Shown here: one piece after another, positions 7,601-16,638 of the stretch
How the letters are laid out: each line of letters starts with the position of its first letter
How positions within the stretch are numbered: position 1 is the first letter of the stretch
DNA from: JAKVJE01 sp047722305
GTDB taxonomy: Bacteria; Actinomycetota; Actinomycetes; Actinomycetales; Microbacteriaceae
Length of the DNA: 64,000 nucleotides
NCBI GenBank assembly: GCA_047722305.1
Contig: JBDNYM010000002.1
Coordinates: forward strand, 55,762-119,761
Direction of reading: 5' to 3'
Notes under the pieces: generated by a model
Seen by the model: only the letters and a program-made list of their open reading frames with translations
Told to the model about the DNA's origin: nothing
Database searches by the model: none
Translations under genes and position numbers: made by a program

Positions 7601-9508
7601 CTCGGCCCGCTCGACGAGGCGGAACTGTCCGCCCGGTTGGATGCCGACCCGGGGGTCGTCCCGCCGGCTCTGCGCGCACTCGCCCGGGCGGGCCGGATCG
7701 TGCCGGTGCGGCTAGGCGGTCAGGAACACGGCGGTCAGAAGCGCTGGGCGGCCGTCGAGGATGCGGCTGCCCTGCGCGACGCCCTGGGGACGCGACTGCC
7801 CGCCGGGATCCCCGCAGCCCTGCTCGCCCCGGCCCGCGACCCGCTGCGAGGCCTGGTCGGCCGGTATGCGCGCGTCCACGGGCCCTTCGACGCGACGGAT
7901 GCGGCCGCCCGCCTCGGCACCGGGACGGACGGGGTGCGGCGCGCCCTGGAGGCGCTGGAGCGCGACGCCCTGGTGCGGCGCGGTCGCTTCCCGAGCCCCG
8001 ACCGTGGCCCCGGCCATCCGGGCGAGACGCGCGAATGGATGGACGCCGAGGTCTTCGCCCAGGCCCGGGCCCGCTCGCTGCAGGCCGCCCGGGCCCGCAC
8101 CCGCCCAGTGACGCCGGAGGCCTACGCCCGGTTCGTCCTCGCCCGGCAGGGAGTGACCGCTGCCGCCGAGGATGCGTCCCGCCCCGCCGAGCTGGAGGGA
8201 GCGGAGGCCGTCGCCGACGTGCTCGATCAGCTCGCCGGGGTGCCGCTGCCGGCGTCCGCCTGGGAGGCGGCGGTGCTGCCGGCGCGCGTCCCCGGCTACG
8301 AGCCCCGGCTGCTCGACGAGGTGCTGGCCGGCGGTGAGGTCGCATGGGTGGGACGAGGCCGGCTCGGCGACGACGACGGGCTGATCGCCTTCGTCCCGAG
8401 CGACGGCCCCGCGGGCCTGGCGCCCGCCCGGAACGACCCGGCCGCGGACGAGCCCCTCGAGCGTGCGTTGCGGAGCCTCCTCGCCGACGGCGGGGCGTAC
8501 CCCGCGGATCGTCTGGGGGCACTGCTGCGAGCGCGGGAAAGCGAGAGCGCGGGCGCCGATGGCGCCGGCAGCCGCCCGTTCGCCGCTCTCACGGCGCCGG
8601 ACCTCGCCGCCGCCCTGTGGCGCCTGGTCTGGGCCGGCGCCGTCACCGCGGACGGGTTCGCGCCGGTCCGCGCCCTGCTCGCCTCCGGGACCGGACGCCG
8701 TGAACGCAGCCGGGCCCGTGCCTCCCAGGTGCGCCGGCTGCGCCGCCGCCGCGGGATCGCCGGCTTCCGTCCGGTCGGATCGGCGGGATCGGCAGGATCG
8801 GCATCCATGTCCTCGTCGCCCTCTTCGGGCGGGGCCGCCACCGTCCCCGGCCGCTGGCTGGCCGTCCCGGCCCCGGCAGCGATGCCGGAATCGGGGACGC
8901 AGCGGGCGGTAGATCTGGTGGAGGCCCTCGCCGACCGCTACGGGGTCATCACGCGCGGCGCCGTCGCGGCGGAGGGAGTACCCGGGGGCTTCGCCGGCCT
9001 GCAGCCGGTGCTGCGCGGGATGGAGGACGCGGGCCGCCTGCTGCGGGGGCGCTTCGTGGAGGGTCTCGGGGGCGCCCAGTTCGCCGACCGCGACGTGGTC
9101 GATGCGCTGCGGGATGCCATGACCGCACCGGCGCAGCCGGTCGCCGTGACGCTGGCCGCCGCCGACCCGGCCAACCCGTACGGGGCGGCGCTCCCCTGGC
9201 CGGAGGCGCCCGGCACGACCCGCCCGAACCGTCGGGCCGGGGCGCTGGCGGTGCTGGTCGATGGACGGCTCGAGCTGTACCTGGCCGCCGGCGGCACGTC
9301 ACTGACCGTCTTCGCCGACCCGGAGCCGGACCCGGAGACGCTGGCCGCCGCCGCGACCGCACTGGCGGAGCTGCTGCGCCGGGCCCGGCCCCGCCCGTTC
9401 ACGATCGAGACCGTCAACGGCAGCCCGGCGACGACGGCGCCGGCCGGGGCCGCACTGGGCCAGGCCGGCTTCGCCGAGGTGCCCCGCGGCTGGCGGTGGT
9501 ACGGGTGA
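4634..9508 (+). CDS. lhr: Lhr-type large ATP-dependent DNA helicase
   Basis: 1624-residue superfamily 2 helicase of the Lhr family, a 3'-5' translocase linked to DNA repair in actinobacteria. Seen: Walker A APTGSGKT at residues 47-54, DEIH box in VIVDEIHALAGTKRGAH near 176, SAT motif in IGLSATVRPP, motif V/VI region ELGIDMGAVDLV and QRLGRAGHRVGE, then the long Lhr-specific C-terminal half with a DEAD-associated domain. Length is near the family norm. Ala/Gly/Ser-rich insertions (about residues 74-90 and late SAGSAGSASMSSS) look like linkers. GGAGG sits one base before the ATG, too close for normal use, while GACAAT lies 6 nt upstream, so a leaderless start is plausible. Confidence 0.93.
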   Translation: MPSGSSALRRFGPATRAWFTAALGRPTAAQEGAWEAISGGGDALIIAPTGSGKTLAAFLHGIDRLFAAADAAAAPTTASPGPARPATRVLYLSPMKALAADVRENLRAPLDGIAAERRRRGEPDAPIAVGVRTGDSTPREREQLRRHPPDILITTPESLYLMLTSRARETLRAVDTVIVDEIHALAGTKRGAHLALSLERLDALLAAPAQRIGLSATVRPPAEVARFLGGTRPVAVVSPPAEKRWDLRIVVPDRGLGDLGPGSPGQAAAQPDGLPGGPGPGASGRGAGSIWPQIEARVLDAVLAHRSTIVFANSRGLAEKLTARLNELGAARLTGEHWQPDAAGPARASLTGGTASQAAGAPPVIARAHHGSVSKEQRALIEADLKAGRLRCVVATSSLELGIDMGAVDLVVQIAPPPSVASGLQRLGRAGHRVGEVSTGLVFPRTRRETVVAAVAVQRLLAGEIEELRVPENPLDVLAQQTVAAAVASAGPGGLDADAWFETVRRAAPFRRLPRTAFDGVLDMLSGRFGGDADGAFASFRPRLVWDRATGRLTARPGAQRLAVTSGGTIPDRGQYTVLLPAGDEQAGSRRVGELDEEMVYESRVGDVIALGASSWRIEEITSDQVVVQPAPGRSARLPFWHGAGPGRPAEFGAAVGAFVRQVAAGDDAAEADEGDGAAASSGLDDAGRALVADLVREQRQATGVAPSDRDLVLERCRDEAGDWRLVLHSPYGRRVHAPWALLAQRAIADRFGVDGQVTADDDGIVARLPGTVAASGAALADLFALPRDDLAGRVRAEVGGSALFAARFRECAARALLLPGRTPGRRAPLWQQRLRSAQLLQAAGRIPDFPIVAEAAREVLSDDFDLPALRRLAAALGSGRVRLSSVETAVPSPFAAPLLFGYVGAFMYAGDAPAAERSAALLSVDPDLLRELLGEGSPEAALDPAVLHRIEDERQRLAPERRLRVRGQGAGPGTGPAAAEPIADLLRELGPLDEAELSARLDADPGVVPPALRALARAGRIVPVRLGGQEHGGQKRWAAVEDAAALRDALGTRLPAGIPAALLAPARDPLRGLVGRYARVHGPFDATDAAARLGTGTDGVRRALEALERDALVRRGRFPSPDRGPGHPGETREWMDAEVFAQARARSLQAARARTRPVTPEAYARFVLARQGVTAAAEDASRPAELEGAEAVADVLDQLAGVPLPASAWEAAVLPARVPGYEPRLLDEVLAGGEVAWVGRGRLGDDDGLIAFVPSDGPAGLAPARNDPAADEPLERALRSLLADGGAYPADRLGALLRARESESAGADGAGSRPFAALTAPDLAAALWRLVWAGAVTADGFAPVRALLASGTGRRERSRARASQVRRLRRRRGIAGFRPVGSAGSAGSASMSSSPSSGGAATVPGRWLAVPAPAAMPESGTQRAVDLVEALADRYGVITRGAVAAEGVPGGFAGLQPVLRGMEDAGRLLRGRFVEGLGGAQFADRDVVDALRDAMTAPAQPVAVTLAAADPANPYGAALPWPEAPGTTRPNRRAGALAVLVDGRLELYLAAGGTSLTVFADPEPDPETLAAAATALAELLRRARPRPFTIETVNGSPATTAPAGAALGQAGFAEVPRGWRWYG

Positions 9509-9560
9509 GGATGAGCCGGGCGCATTCGGGCGCCACCCGCATCGAGGATCGGAGCAGACC

Positions 9561-10322
9561 ATGACAAACCCCCTCACCCCGGCGACATACCTGCGCCACA
9601 TCGCGGACCAGGCCGGCCGGCTGGCCGAGATCGCCACGACGGCCGCCCCGACGGATCTCGCCCGCCCCGTCCCGACCTGCCCGGGATGGACGCTGCGCGA
9701 CCTCCTCGCCCACCTCGATGACGGCCACCGCTGGGCACGCCGCCTGTTCGGCGACCGCTCGGCCGGCCAAGAGGACACGAGCGACCCGGAGGCCGCCTCC
9801 TTCGCCTCCGGAACGCACCGCTTCCTGGCCGCCCTGAACGCAGCCGATCCCTCGACGCCGGCTGCCGGGCACGACCCCGCCGATCCCACGCTGCGGTATT
9901 GGCTGCGCTTCGAGGCCCACGAGCACGCCATCCATCGGCTGGATGCGGAGCTGGCGCTGGATCGGGACGCGGTCCCCTTCGCCCGCGATCTCGCCGCCGA
10001 CGGCATCGGCTTGGTGACCGACGTCGAGCTGCCCCGCCGGCTGCGCACAGGGCGAGTGGACGCGGCCGGCCTGGAGCCGGTGCTGCTGGCCGCCGCCGCG
10101 GACGCCGCGGGCCTCGGAGCCCCCGCGAGTCCCCCGGATGCCTGGCTGATCGCCGTGAGCCCCTCCGCCACGGCGGACGACGCCGTCGCCCGGGTGGCGG
10201 GCACCGCCGACGCCCTCTATCGGCTGGTGTGGGGCCGGCGACAGCTCGACGGCCCGGCGCTCGCCGTCACCGGCGACCGCGCCGCCGCAGCGCGCACGCT
10301 CACGGCCGGCCTCACTCCCTGA
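9561..10322 (+). CDS. Maleylpyruvate isomerase-family (DinB/MDMPI) mycothiol-dependent-type enzyme
   Basis: 253 residues of the DinB-like four-helix fold. The N-terminal PGWTLRDLLAHLDDGHRWA contains the first metal-ligand His. The FEAHEHAIHRLDAE segment near residue 120 supplies the Glu and His typical of the mycothiol-dependent maleylpyruvate isomerase group. A C-terminal MDMPI-type domain follows (DDAVARVAGTADALYRLVWGRR). GGAG lies about 9 nt before the ATG. The gene is 52 bp downstream of lhr on the same strand. Many paralogues of this family exist in actinomycetes with unknown substrates, so maleylpyruvate activity should not be assumed. Its presence suggests a mycothiol-producing host. 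Confidence 0.8.
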   Translation: MTNPLTPATYLRHIADQAGRLAEIATTAAPTDLARPVPTCPGWTLRDLLAHLDDGHRWARRLFGDRSAGQEDTSDPEAASFASGTHRFLAALNAADPSTPAAGHDPADPTLRYWLRFEAHEHAIHRLDAELALDRDAVPFARDLAADGIGLVTDVELPRRLRTGRVDAAGLEPVLLAAAADAAGLGAPASPPDAWLIAVSPSATADDAVARVAGTADALYRLVWGRRQLDGPALAVTGDRAAAARTLTAGLTP

Positions 10323-10436
10323 GCCGATGCGCTCAGTGTCCAGCGCCCCAGCGAGCGCACCCAGCTCCAACGCGCCGCCGCGCCCCGGACCGTCATGATC
10401 GCCGAGCAGCCCCACGCCCCGTGTTACGGTGCACGG

Positions 10437-11003
10437 GTGAACCTGCTCGTGGCCGCCCTCCCCGCCGAACTGCAAGCTTTCCCCGCTGCTCTGCCCGGCT
10501 GGCGCCGCGTGGTGACGGGCGTCGGCAAGCTGCAGGCGGCGCTCGGCCTGGCGGAGGCGCTGGCGGCGGGCGACGTGGAGTCGGTCACCGTGGTGGGCAC
10601 CGCGGGCGCGCTCGACCCGCAGCTGCCGGCGGGCGTGCACGAGGTGGGGGCGTTCATCCAGCACGATGCGGCCGACATCGCCGAGATCGAGAGCCAGACG
10701 GCGGCGCTGCCCCCGGTCATCCGGCTGGGCGACGGCCCGATGATCGCCACCGGCGACAGCTTCATCGACTCGGCGGAGCGCTCGGCGGCCATCCGCGCCC
10801 TGGGCGCGCAGCTGGTGGATATGGAGTCATACGCCTACGCCTGGGTGGCGCGGCGGCGGCACGTGCCGATCCGGGTGCTGAAGATCGCCTCCGACCCGGC
10901 GAGCGAGGGCGCGAAGCTCACCTGGGATCAGGCCGTGGCGGGATGCAGCGCCCGTCTGTGGGAACGCGTGCAGGCCGAGCTGGGCGCTACTCCTCCGGCG
11001 TGA
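10437..11003 (+). CDS. 5'-methylthioadenosine/S-adenosylhomocysteine nucleosidase-like phosphorylase
   Basis: 188-residue protein of the PNP/UDP phosphorylase fold. Seen: N-terminal LLVAALPAELQAF, the nucleoside-site region TGVGKLQAALGLAEAL and VVGTAGALDP, QLVDMESYAYAWVARR carrying the conserved Met-Glu ribose/base contacts, and IASDPASEGAKLTW with the catalytic-type Asp. The MTA/SAH nucleosidase role is the closest match, but a futalosine- or other nucleoside hydrolase cannot be excluded. The start is GTG 10437; TACGGT ends 6 nt upstream, matching the leaderless pattern, and there is no clear Shine-Dalgarno. The last 17 bases overlap the convergent sortase gene. Confidence 0.75.
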   Translation: MNLLVAALPAELQAFPAALPGWRRVVTGVGKLQAALGLAEALAAGDVESVTVVGTAGALDPQLPAGVHEVGAFIQHDAADIAEIESQTAALPPVIRLGDGPMIATGDSFIDSAERSAAIRALGAQLVDMESYAYAWVARRRHVPIRVLKIASDPASEGAKLTWDQAVAGCSARLWERVQAELGATPPA

Positions 11004-11916
11004 CCTGCTTCTGCGCGGCCGCCCGCGGCCGGGGCGGGTACCCGCTGCGCCACACGTACACCCCGATGAGCGCGGTGCCGCCGGCGAGGATGAGCAGCCA
11101 CCAGGGGAACGACGGGATGGTGGGCTTCTTGCGCGCGGCGTCCTTCGCCCCGGTGGGGGTGGGGATGACGCGCTGACCGGTGACGAAGATGCGCTGGGTG
11201 TTGATGCCGAGCGGCGTGCAGGTGACGAGGGTGACCAGGTCTTTGCCGGCGACGGGCGCCAGCGACCGGGTCTGATCGGGATCGACGACCTTGGTGGTGA
11301 CGACCCGGTAGGTGAGCACTTTGCCGAACACGGAGATGGTGAACTCGTCGCCCACCTTCACCCGGTCGAGGTAGGTGAACATGGTGGCGGTGGCCAGGCC
11401 GCGGTGGCCGGTGAGGACGGCGTGCGTCCCCTGCCCGCCGACGGGCAGGGAGGTTCCCTCCAGGTGGCCGATGCCCCGGAGCAGGGTGGCGTCGGAGGTG
11501 CCGTGGTAGATGGGCAGGTCCAACTGGATGGAGGGGATCTGGATGCGGCCCATGAGGCCGTCCGGTCCCGCGTCGAGCAGACGACTGTACTCGGAGTGGA
11601 GCTTCTTCCCGGCGGTGCTGGTGGGCACGTTGTCGTCGGCGGTGTAGACGGCGCCCGAGTTGAGGGCGTCGTTGTACTTGCCGGCGGCGGCGAGGGCGGC
11701 CTTGCGGGCGGCGGCGGTCTGGGTGTCCACCCCGCCCTGCTCCTGTTCGACGATCTTCGACTGGTTGTACTGCGACACCCAGCTGGCGGCCGTGGGGTAC
11801 AGCAGGGCGACGAGCCCGACGAGGGCGATGGCGGCGACGAGCAGGGAGAGGCGGTTGAGGCGCCAGCGGCGCTTCTGACCCGGGGCCCCGTGCCGAGCCG
11901 TTGCGCGCTTGGCCAC
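10987..11916 (-). CDS. Class C sortase (pilus-polymerising)
   Basis: 309-residue transpeptidase anchored by an N-terminal helix (about residues 23-45) and a second C-terminal helix (about 270-290), the class C layout. Catalytic triad residues are visible: His171 in LTGHRGL, Cys233 in TLVTCTPLGINTQR and Arg242. It would cut LPLTG in the two upstream pilins and join the threonine to the pilin-motif lysine of the next subunit. It is the third gene of the operon (adhesin, backbone, sortase). The GTG start has GGAGGAGGAAC directly upstream. The lid segment before the catalytic domain (YTADDNVPTST) lacks an obvious DPW/DPF motif, which may mean an atypical lid. Confidence 0.92.
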   Translation of the reverse strand: MAKRATARHGAPGQKRRWRLNRLSLLVAAIALVGLVALLYPTAASWVSQYNQSKIVEQEQGGVDTQTAAARKAALAAAGKYNDALNSGAVYTADDNVPTSTAGKKLHSEYSRLLDAGPDGLMGRIQIPSIQLDLPIYHGTSDATLLRGIGHLEGTSLPVGGQGTHAVLTGHRGLATATMFTYLDRVKVGDEFTISVFGKVLTYRVVTTKVVDPDQTRSLAPVAGKDLVTLVTCTPLGINTQRIFVTGQRVIPTPTGAKDAARKKPTIPSFPWWLLILAGGTALIGVYVWRSGYPPRPRAAAQKQVTPEE

Positions 11917-12043
11917 GTTCCTCCTCCTTGGTCTGTGTCAGAACGACGTGTGGCGGGGAGGCACTGACCTCCCCGCCACACGGTCACCCGGTGGATGGCG
12001 CGGCGGCGTCGATCAGGACGTCACCGCGCCGTTCCGTCGGACG

Positions 12044-13717
12044 TCAGGCGCTGCGCTGGGCGCGGCGCCGACGGTTGACCAGCACGATGCCGGCGGCCGC
12101 CAGCAGCAGCGCGATGCCGAGCATGATGAGCACCATCTGGGCCTGGGCACCGGTGAGCGGCAGACCGGGGACGGCCTGCTTGCTGTTGTCGATCTTCAGG
12201 GCGTAGGTGCCGGACGCGGTGGTGCCGGTCTTCACCGTCACCCCGCGGGGCGTGCTGTCCAGGACGTAGCCGGCGGGGGCCACGGTCTCGACCACCACGT
12301 AGCAGCGCTGGGTGGCGTTGACGGTTGCGTTCGCCGAGTCGGAGACGAACAGGCCGGGGATGGAGACCGCACCCTTGGTTGTCCCGTTCGTTCCGTCCTG
12401 CGAGTTGAACGTCGAGGCGTTGTTCACCGTGATCGGATCGCCGGTCTTGGTGGCGCTGCTGCAGTCGGACGCGTAGGGGTCGCTGGCCGCGTACACCTGG
12501 AACGAGGCACCTTCAAGACCGGTCGAGTGGTCGCCGGAGTCCTGCTTGAACAGCTGCAGGTCGCCCCAGTTCTGATCGACCTGGTTCGACGGGGTGCCCG
12601 GGTAGTTCGGGTTCGACGGGTTGTTCGGGTTGTCCGGGTTGCCGGGGTTGTCATGGCCGGGCGTGGTGTCGGGAGGCGTGGGGTTCGCCGGCGGCTCGGT
12701 GGCGACCTCCGTGGCGGAGTCGAGGTACGCCTTGTTGTTGATCGTGCCCGAGCCGACGGATGACACCGTACCGGTGAAGGTCGTGGTGATCTGGACGCCG
12801 GGGTTGCTCTTCAGCCACGTCAGGCCGGCGGTGTTGAAGATCACGGTCACCGTGTTGCCGTTGGCGCTCGAGGCGGCCTCGACGGAGTACATGGACGAGT
12901 CAAGCCCGGAGGCGGTCAGCGTCGCGGTGCCGTTGGTGAGGCGGGGGTCGAGCGGGTCCTGGATCCAGAAGTGCGTGAACTGGGCGTTGGAGGCGATCGA
13001 CGGCACCGTCGTGGTGGTCGGGAACGACGCGGTGGCGCCGAGGCCGAGGTTCGACTGCTTCGTGACGGTCTTGCTGATGCTGGCCACGCCGTTCTTCGGG
13101 TAGACGTTCACGTTGTAGAGCCAGCCGTTGGTGGGCGTCGTGCTCTGATTCGCGTTGTTGTCCGGGTAGGGGATGGTCACGATGAAGGGCTGCGCCTTGT
13201 CGACGACGGTGCTCGGCGAGCCGGTCTCGCACACGAGGTAGGCGTGGACGCCGCCGCTGATGGTGGTCAGGCCGTTCCCGTCAGTCGCACCCGAGGTGAT
13301 CGGGGTGCCGAAGGTCAGACCGGACACGGACGGCGCAGCACCGGGCGTGCCGTCGCAGGCGGTGCCGTTGGCGATCTCGGCCGGCAGGGTCGTCTTCCAC
13401 CCGTTGACCGTCGACCAGCCGGCGTTCGTCGAGAGGTCGACCGAGGTGATCGGGTAGGCGGTGAAGGTCACGCCCGCCAGCCCCTGGAATCCGCTCGGCG
13501 CAGTGCCGTCGGGCGAGCCGTTGGTGGTGTTGCCGTTCTCGACGCCCTTGTGGATGATGATCGAGCCGGTGGCGCTCTGGTCGATGTTGCCGTACGACGG
13601 GTCGGCCGCGTGTGCGGGCGTGACCGTCGCGGTGAGGGCCCCGTATCCGATGACGAGGGCCAGCACGGCGAGGACGGCTGCGAGCAGTCTCCCGATCCTG
13701 GTCTGTTTCGCTTCCAT
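12044..13717 (-). CDS. LPXTG backbone (major) pilin, SpaA/FimA type
   Basis: 557 residues. Signal peptide at about 1-37 (cleavage near AHA-AD), then the pilin motif GWLYNVNVYPKNG with acceptor Lys208, Ig-like domains that normally carry isopeptide bonds, an Asn/Pro repeat linker at about 395-425, a SpaA-type domain with E-box YVVVETVAPAGY near 495, LPLTG at 519-523, a membrane helix and a basic tail. This is the full set of features of a sortase-polymerised shaft subunit. The ATG at 13717 was chosen because AGGAAAGG precedes it and the signal peptide begins there. It sits between the large adhesin and the sortase in one transcription unit. The product would form cell-surface fimbriae. Confidence 0.92.
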   Translation of the reverse strand: MEAKQTRIGRLLAAVLAVLALVIGYGALTATVTPAHAADPSYGNIDQSATGSIIIHKGVENGNTTNGSPDGTAPSGFQGLAGVTFTAYPITSVDLSTNAGWSTVNGWKTTLPAEIANGTACDGTPGAAPSVSGLTFGTPITSGATDGNGLTTISGGVHAYLVCETGSPSTVVDKAQPFIVTIPYPDNNANQSTTPTNGWLYNVNVYPKNGVASISKTVTKQSNLGLGATASFPTTTTVPSIASNAQFTHFWIQDPLDPRLTNGTATLTASGLDSSMYSVEAASSANGNTVTVIFNTAGLTWLKSNPGVQITTTFTGTVSSVGSGTINNKAYLDSATEVATEPPANPTPPDTTPGHDNPGNPDNPNNPSNPNYPGTPSNQVDQNWGDLQLFKQDSGDHSTGLEGASFQVYAASDPYASDCSSATKTGDPITVNNASTFNSQDGTNGTTKGAVSIPGLFVSDSANATVNATQRCYVVVETVAPAGYVLDSTPRGVTVKTGTTASGTYALKIDNSKQAVPGLPLTGAQAQMVLIMLGIALLLAAAGIVLVNRRRRAQRSA

Positions 13718-13819
13718 GGTGTTGTGCTTACCTTTCCTGATTGGTGCCGCTCGCGGCGGTATCCGCTGTTGTAGGTCTACGTGATGTGTTGCGATGCCGA
13801 GCATTCACTTCTGCGATGA

Positions 13820-16282
13820 TCAGTGTCGTTTTGCATCCCCCTTTCGCCGTCGCACTCCGATGATGCCGAGTGCGCACGAAAGCATGAGGAGGACGGTGCC
13901 GGCCATCAGATAGGCGTCGGCGCTCGCCCCACCGGTGAGGGGAAGTTTGGGAACGGCCTGCTGGGCGTTGGAGAACGGCGAGCCGGTGACGGTGGGCGAC
14001 AGCGAGGTCGCGGAGATCGTGAATGTGTGCGCGGTCGTATCGAGGGCGTATCCGACGGGAGCCGTCTTCTCCACCAGGGTGTAGTCGCCCCACGCCAGAT
14101 TGGTCAGCTCAAAGCTGCCCTTAGCCGAGTCCTGGTCGGTCGGGGCGCTGGCGGAGGTCGCCGTGCAAGAACTCGCAGTGCAATCCGTCACCGTGACACC
14201 CCCGGAGGCGATGCCCGGACCGGTGAGGGTCCACTGCGAGCCGGACAGCAGGGTCTTCGCCGTGTCCGATGCGACCTTCTGCCAGGTGGCCGTCCCTGGC
14301 TGCTGCTTGTTCGTGAAGGCGCACGCCACCGTCGACCCGGGGGTCACGCCGGCGACTGTCCCGCTGGTCGCCCCCAGGTTGACCGTGGTGGCGGTGCCGG
14401 ATGCCGGCGTGACGGTGCAGGTGCCGCTGACGAACGCGTAGCCGGTCTGCTGGGTCTCGGAGACCGTTACGCTGGCGGTCGCCGATCCGCTCGGGAAGGC
14501 GATCGACCAGGGGGTCGGCACGGAGCCGGTCGAGCCGGTCTGCTGGGTCGCAGGCGTCGTGATGGTCGTTCCGCTGGTGCTGGCGGAGGCCAGGCTGGCG
14601 CCGACCGTCCACCCCGATCCGGCCTGCGGGTTCTGCCCGTTCACGTCCTGCACGGTCTTGCTGATCGTCACCGTCGCCGCCGGGATCTTCGTGTTGAGGA
14701 TGACTCCGAAATCGGCGGTCAGGGCACCGCTGCCGATGGTCTTGGTGTACGTGTTCGGATCAGGGGAGTATCCACCCGGAGCCGTCGCCTCTTTCAGCGT
14801 GTAGGTACCCCATTGGAGCCCGGTCACCGAGAACATCCCCGCACGCCAGTCCTGATCGACCAGCCCTGAACATGAGCTCGCCTGGCTGCCCACGCAATCG
14901 GTCACGGTCCGGGTCTGGGAACTGCTGCCGGTCGGGCCGGTCAGCGTCCAGGTCGACCCGCTCAGCAGAGCACCGGTACTGCCGTCTTCCTTCGCCCAAG
15001 ATGCCGTCCCGTTGTTGGGTTGGTTCGTGAAGGTGCAGGTGATGGCATTGTTCCGAGCCGTCGAATCTGGGAAGGCGGGAAGAACGGCACTCGTTCCGGT
15101 GCCGCTGGCGAACGCCGTGCCATCTGCGTAGACACAGGAGTAGGTGCTGATGTAGTTCGCCAGGTTGGCCCCGTTCGCCCCCGCTTCAGAGATGGTGTAC
15201 TGCGTTCCGACGTACCCGACCACGGGACCGGCCGTCACCGGTTGAACGCCAGTGGCAGTTCCGGTGGTCGTCGCCGACGAATCGGTGACCGTCCCGCTGC
15301 CGGTCGAATGGGCGACCGAGAGACCGAATTGGTCCCCGCCGTTCACTCGCCCGAGAGCGTTCTTCTTGAGTGTGAGACTACCAGGGAACGAGCAGCCAGC
15401 GAGATCGACAGCGCTGAGCCCGCCGGTGAAGTTCACCCTCGAACCGGCAAAGCCATTCCCCTCATTGAGGTACGTGCCAGTGCTGAGGAAGAGCGTCCCA
15501 GTGCCGTCGTATGCGGCGCCATTGAAGGCCACGTTGTTCGCCCCGGTGGCCACGGTGGACGCGGCGATCGTCGAGTTGCCTGCACCAGTCGGGACGGAGG
15601 GCGCCTGTACGACGCCCATACTCTGGTCCCCAGAATTACTGTTGATGACATAGAGGTCGCCGCTGCTGTCGAAGACAATGTCGCCGTTGGCTGGAGATTC
15701 GAAACCGGGTACCGTGACATACCCCATGAACCCGATCGCGGTGTTCGTCGTCGTATTCCATCCGAACAGGGCGAATCCGTTGGCTGTCCAGCCACCGAAG
15801 TAGTAGATACCGTTCGTCGGGCTCATCGCTCCACCGACGAGGTAAGAGCCGAGGATGACGCTGTTCACGTTTACACTGCCGAGATTGGTTGTCTGGCCCG
15901 TTGAGGCAGTGTACTTGTACACGGAGACCGAAGGATTTCTATTGCTGGTCGCGGCCTGCTCCACGGCATAGGCCGCCGACCCATCCTTGGCTACGCCGAG
16001 CGCATTGATGCTGCTGGCCATCGTCGTCACCGACGTCGTCGCACCCGTCGTGGTGTTGACTTGGTAGAGGTTGCCGTTTGACCCCAAGGCGTAGACCGTG
16101 CCGGTCGTACATGACAGATTCGCTGCGGCCATCGCCTGCGGAATCTGCGGAGCAGCTGCTGGCTGACCCGTCGCCGCCGAGACCAGTTGCCCGCCCGCAC
16201 AGACCAGCACCGCCGCGCAGAGCATCACGAAGCCGCGCAGCACGGCGCGAGCCGCACTTCTCGCTTTGCGATTCTGCTTCAC
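13820..16282 (-). CDS. Large LPXTG pilus adhesin / tip subunit
   Basis: 820 residues. Signal peptide at about 10-40; an N-terminal region (about 60-300) rich in short beta repeats (GTVYALGSNGNLYQV, GDLYVINSNSG) suggesting a beta-propeller; then prealbumin-like SpaA/CnaB modules, two sharing the WxK...LLSGSxWTLTGP pattern and each followed by an E-box (YTLKEATAPGGY, YTLVEKTAPVGY). LPLTG lies at about 780-784 with a helix and RRRKGDAKRH tail. No pilin-motif lysine like that of the backbone protein was found, as expected for a tip or base adhesin. GTG 16282 has AGGAG 6 nt upstream. It is first in the pilus operon. The ligand is unknown. Confidence 0.88.
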   Translation of the reverse strand: MKQNRKARSAARAVLRGFVMLCAAVLVCAGGQLVSAATGQPAAAPQIPQAMAAANLSCTTGTVYALGSNGNLYQVNTTTGATTSVTTMASSINALGVAKDGSAAYAVEQAATSNRNPSVSVYKYTASTGQTTNLGSVNVNSVILGSYLVGGAMSPTNGIYYFGGWTANGFALFGWNTTTNTAIGFMGYVTVPGFESPANGDIVFDSSGDLYVINSNSGDQSMGVVQAPSVPTGAGNSTIAASTVATGANNVAFNGAAYDGTGTLFLSTGTYLNEGNGFAGSRVNFTGGLSAVDLAGCSFPGSLTLKKNALGRVNGGDQFGLSVAHSTGSGTVTDSSATTTGTATGVQPVTAGPVVGYVGTQYTISEAGANGANLANYISTYSCVYADGTAFASGTGTSAVLPAFPDSTARNNAITCTFTNQPNNGTASWAKEDGSTGALLSGSTWTLTGPTGSSSQTRTVTDCVGSQASSCSGLVDQDWRAGMFSVTGLQWGTYTLKEATAPGGYSPDPNTYTKTIGSGALTADFGVILNTKIPAATVTISKTVQDVNGQNPQAGSGWTVGASLASASTSGTTITTPATQQTGSTGSVPTPWSIAFPSGSATASVTVSETQQTGYAFVSGTCTVTPASGTATTVNLGATSGTVAGVTPGSTVACAFTNKQQPGTATWQKVASDTAKTLLSGSQWTLTGPGIASGGVTVTDCTASSCTATSASAPTDQDSAKGSFELTNLAWGDYTLVEKTAPVGYALDTTAHTFTISATSLSPTVTGSPFSNAQQAVPKLPLTGGASADAYLMAGTVLLMLSCALGIIGVRRRKGDAKRH

Positions 16283-16638
16283 GTCTTCTCCTGACAGGGC
16301 CTGTTCCTGGTCGCCATCGATCCGGACCAGACCTCTCCGACTTCTTCCCCCGGAGCCCACGAGCACGCTCGCAGAGACGGCGCTCTGAACTCGTCGGACT
16401 CAACCCCAGACCATCGGCCACGTCTCCAACGCGGGCCAATGACTCATGACCAACCTACGAGATCCTGCCCGTCCGAATCCACCCCAGCTCGTCGACCGCG
16501 CGTTTTTCACACCCCAATTCACCCCGCCGCTTCACCCATAGGCTCATCCTGGTAGACTCACCTCATCGATCGGTAGCCCTGCGGGCACGGATCGACTGGG
16601 GTTTCATTTCATCAAAGGCGTCAAGGGGTCGAGCGACG
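16283..16638. promoter_or_regulatory. Divergent control region between pilus operon and LuxR-type regulator
   Basis: About 356 bases separate the pilus operon start from the divergent TPR/LuxR gene. The half nearer the regulator (16440-16620) is clearly more AT-rich than the rest of the window. A candidate promoter for the regulator is TTCACC at 16531-16536 and TAGACT at 16553-16558 with a 16-nt spacer. No confident promoter could be picked for the pilus operon. Binding of the regulator here is inference from gene order. Confidence 0.4.

Noticed and set aside
3275..9508. A 2077-codon open frame starting at 3275 as the Lhr start
   Set aside because: The part before 4634 is antisense to the secreted-protein gene and has an Arg/Pro/Gly composition typical of shadow frames; the helicase motifs begin right after ATG 4634.
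12600..12680. Asn/Pro codon repeats in the backbone pilin gene as a CRISPR-like or phase-variation repeat
   Set aside because: They are in-frame protein linker repeats (NPxNP-type) without homopolymer or a unit length that would shift frame.
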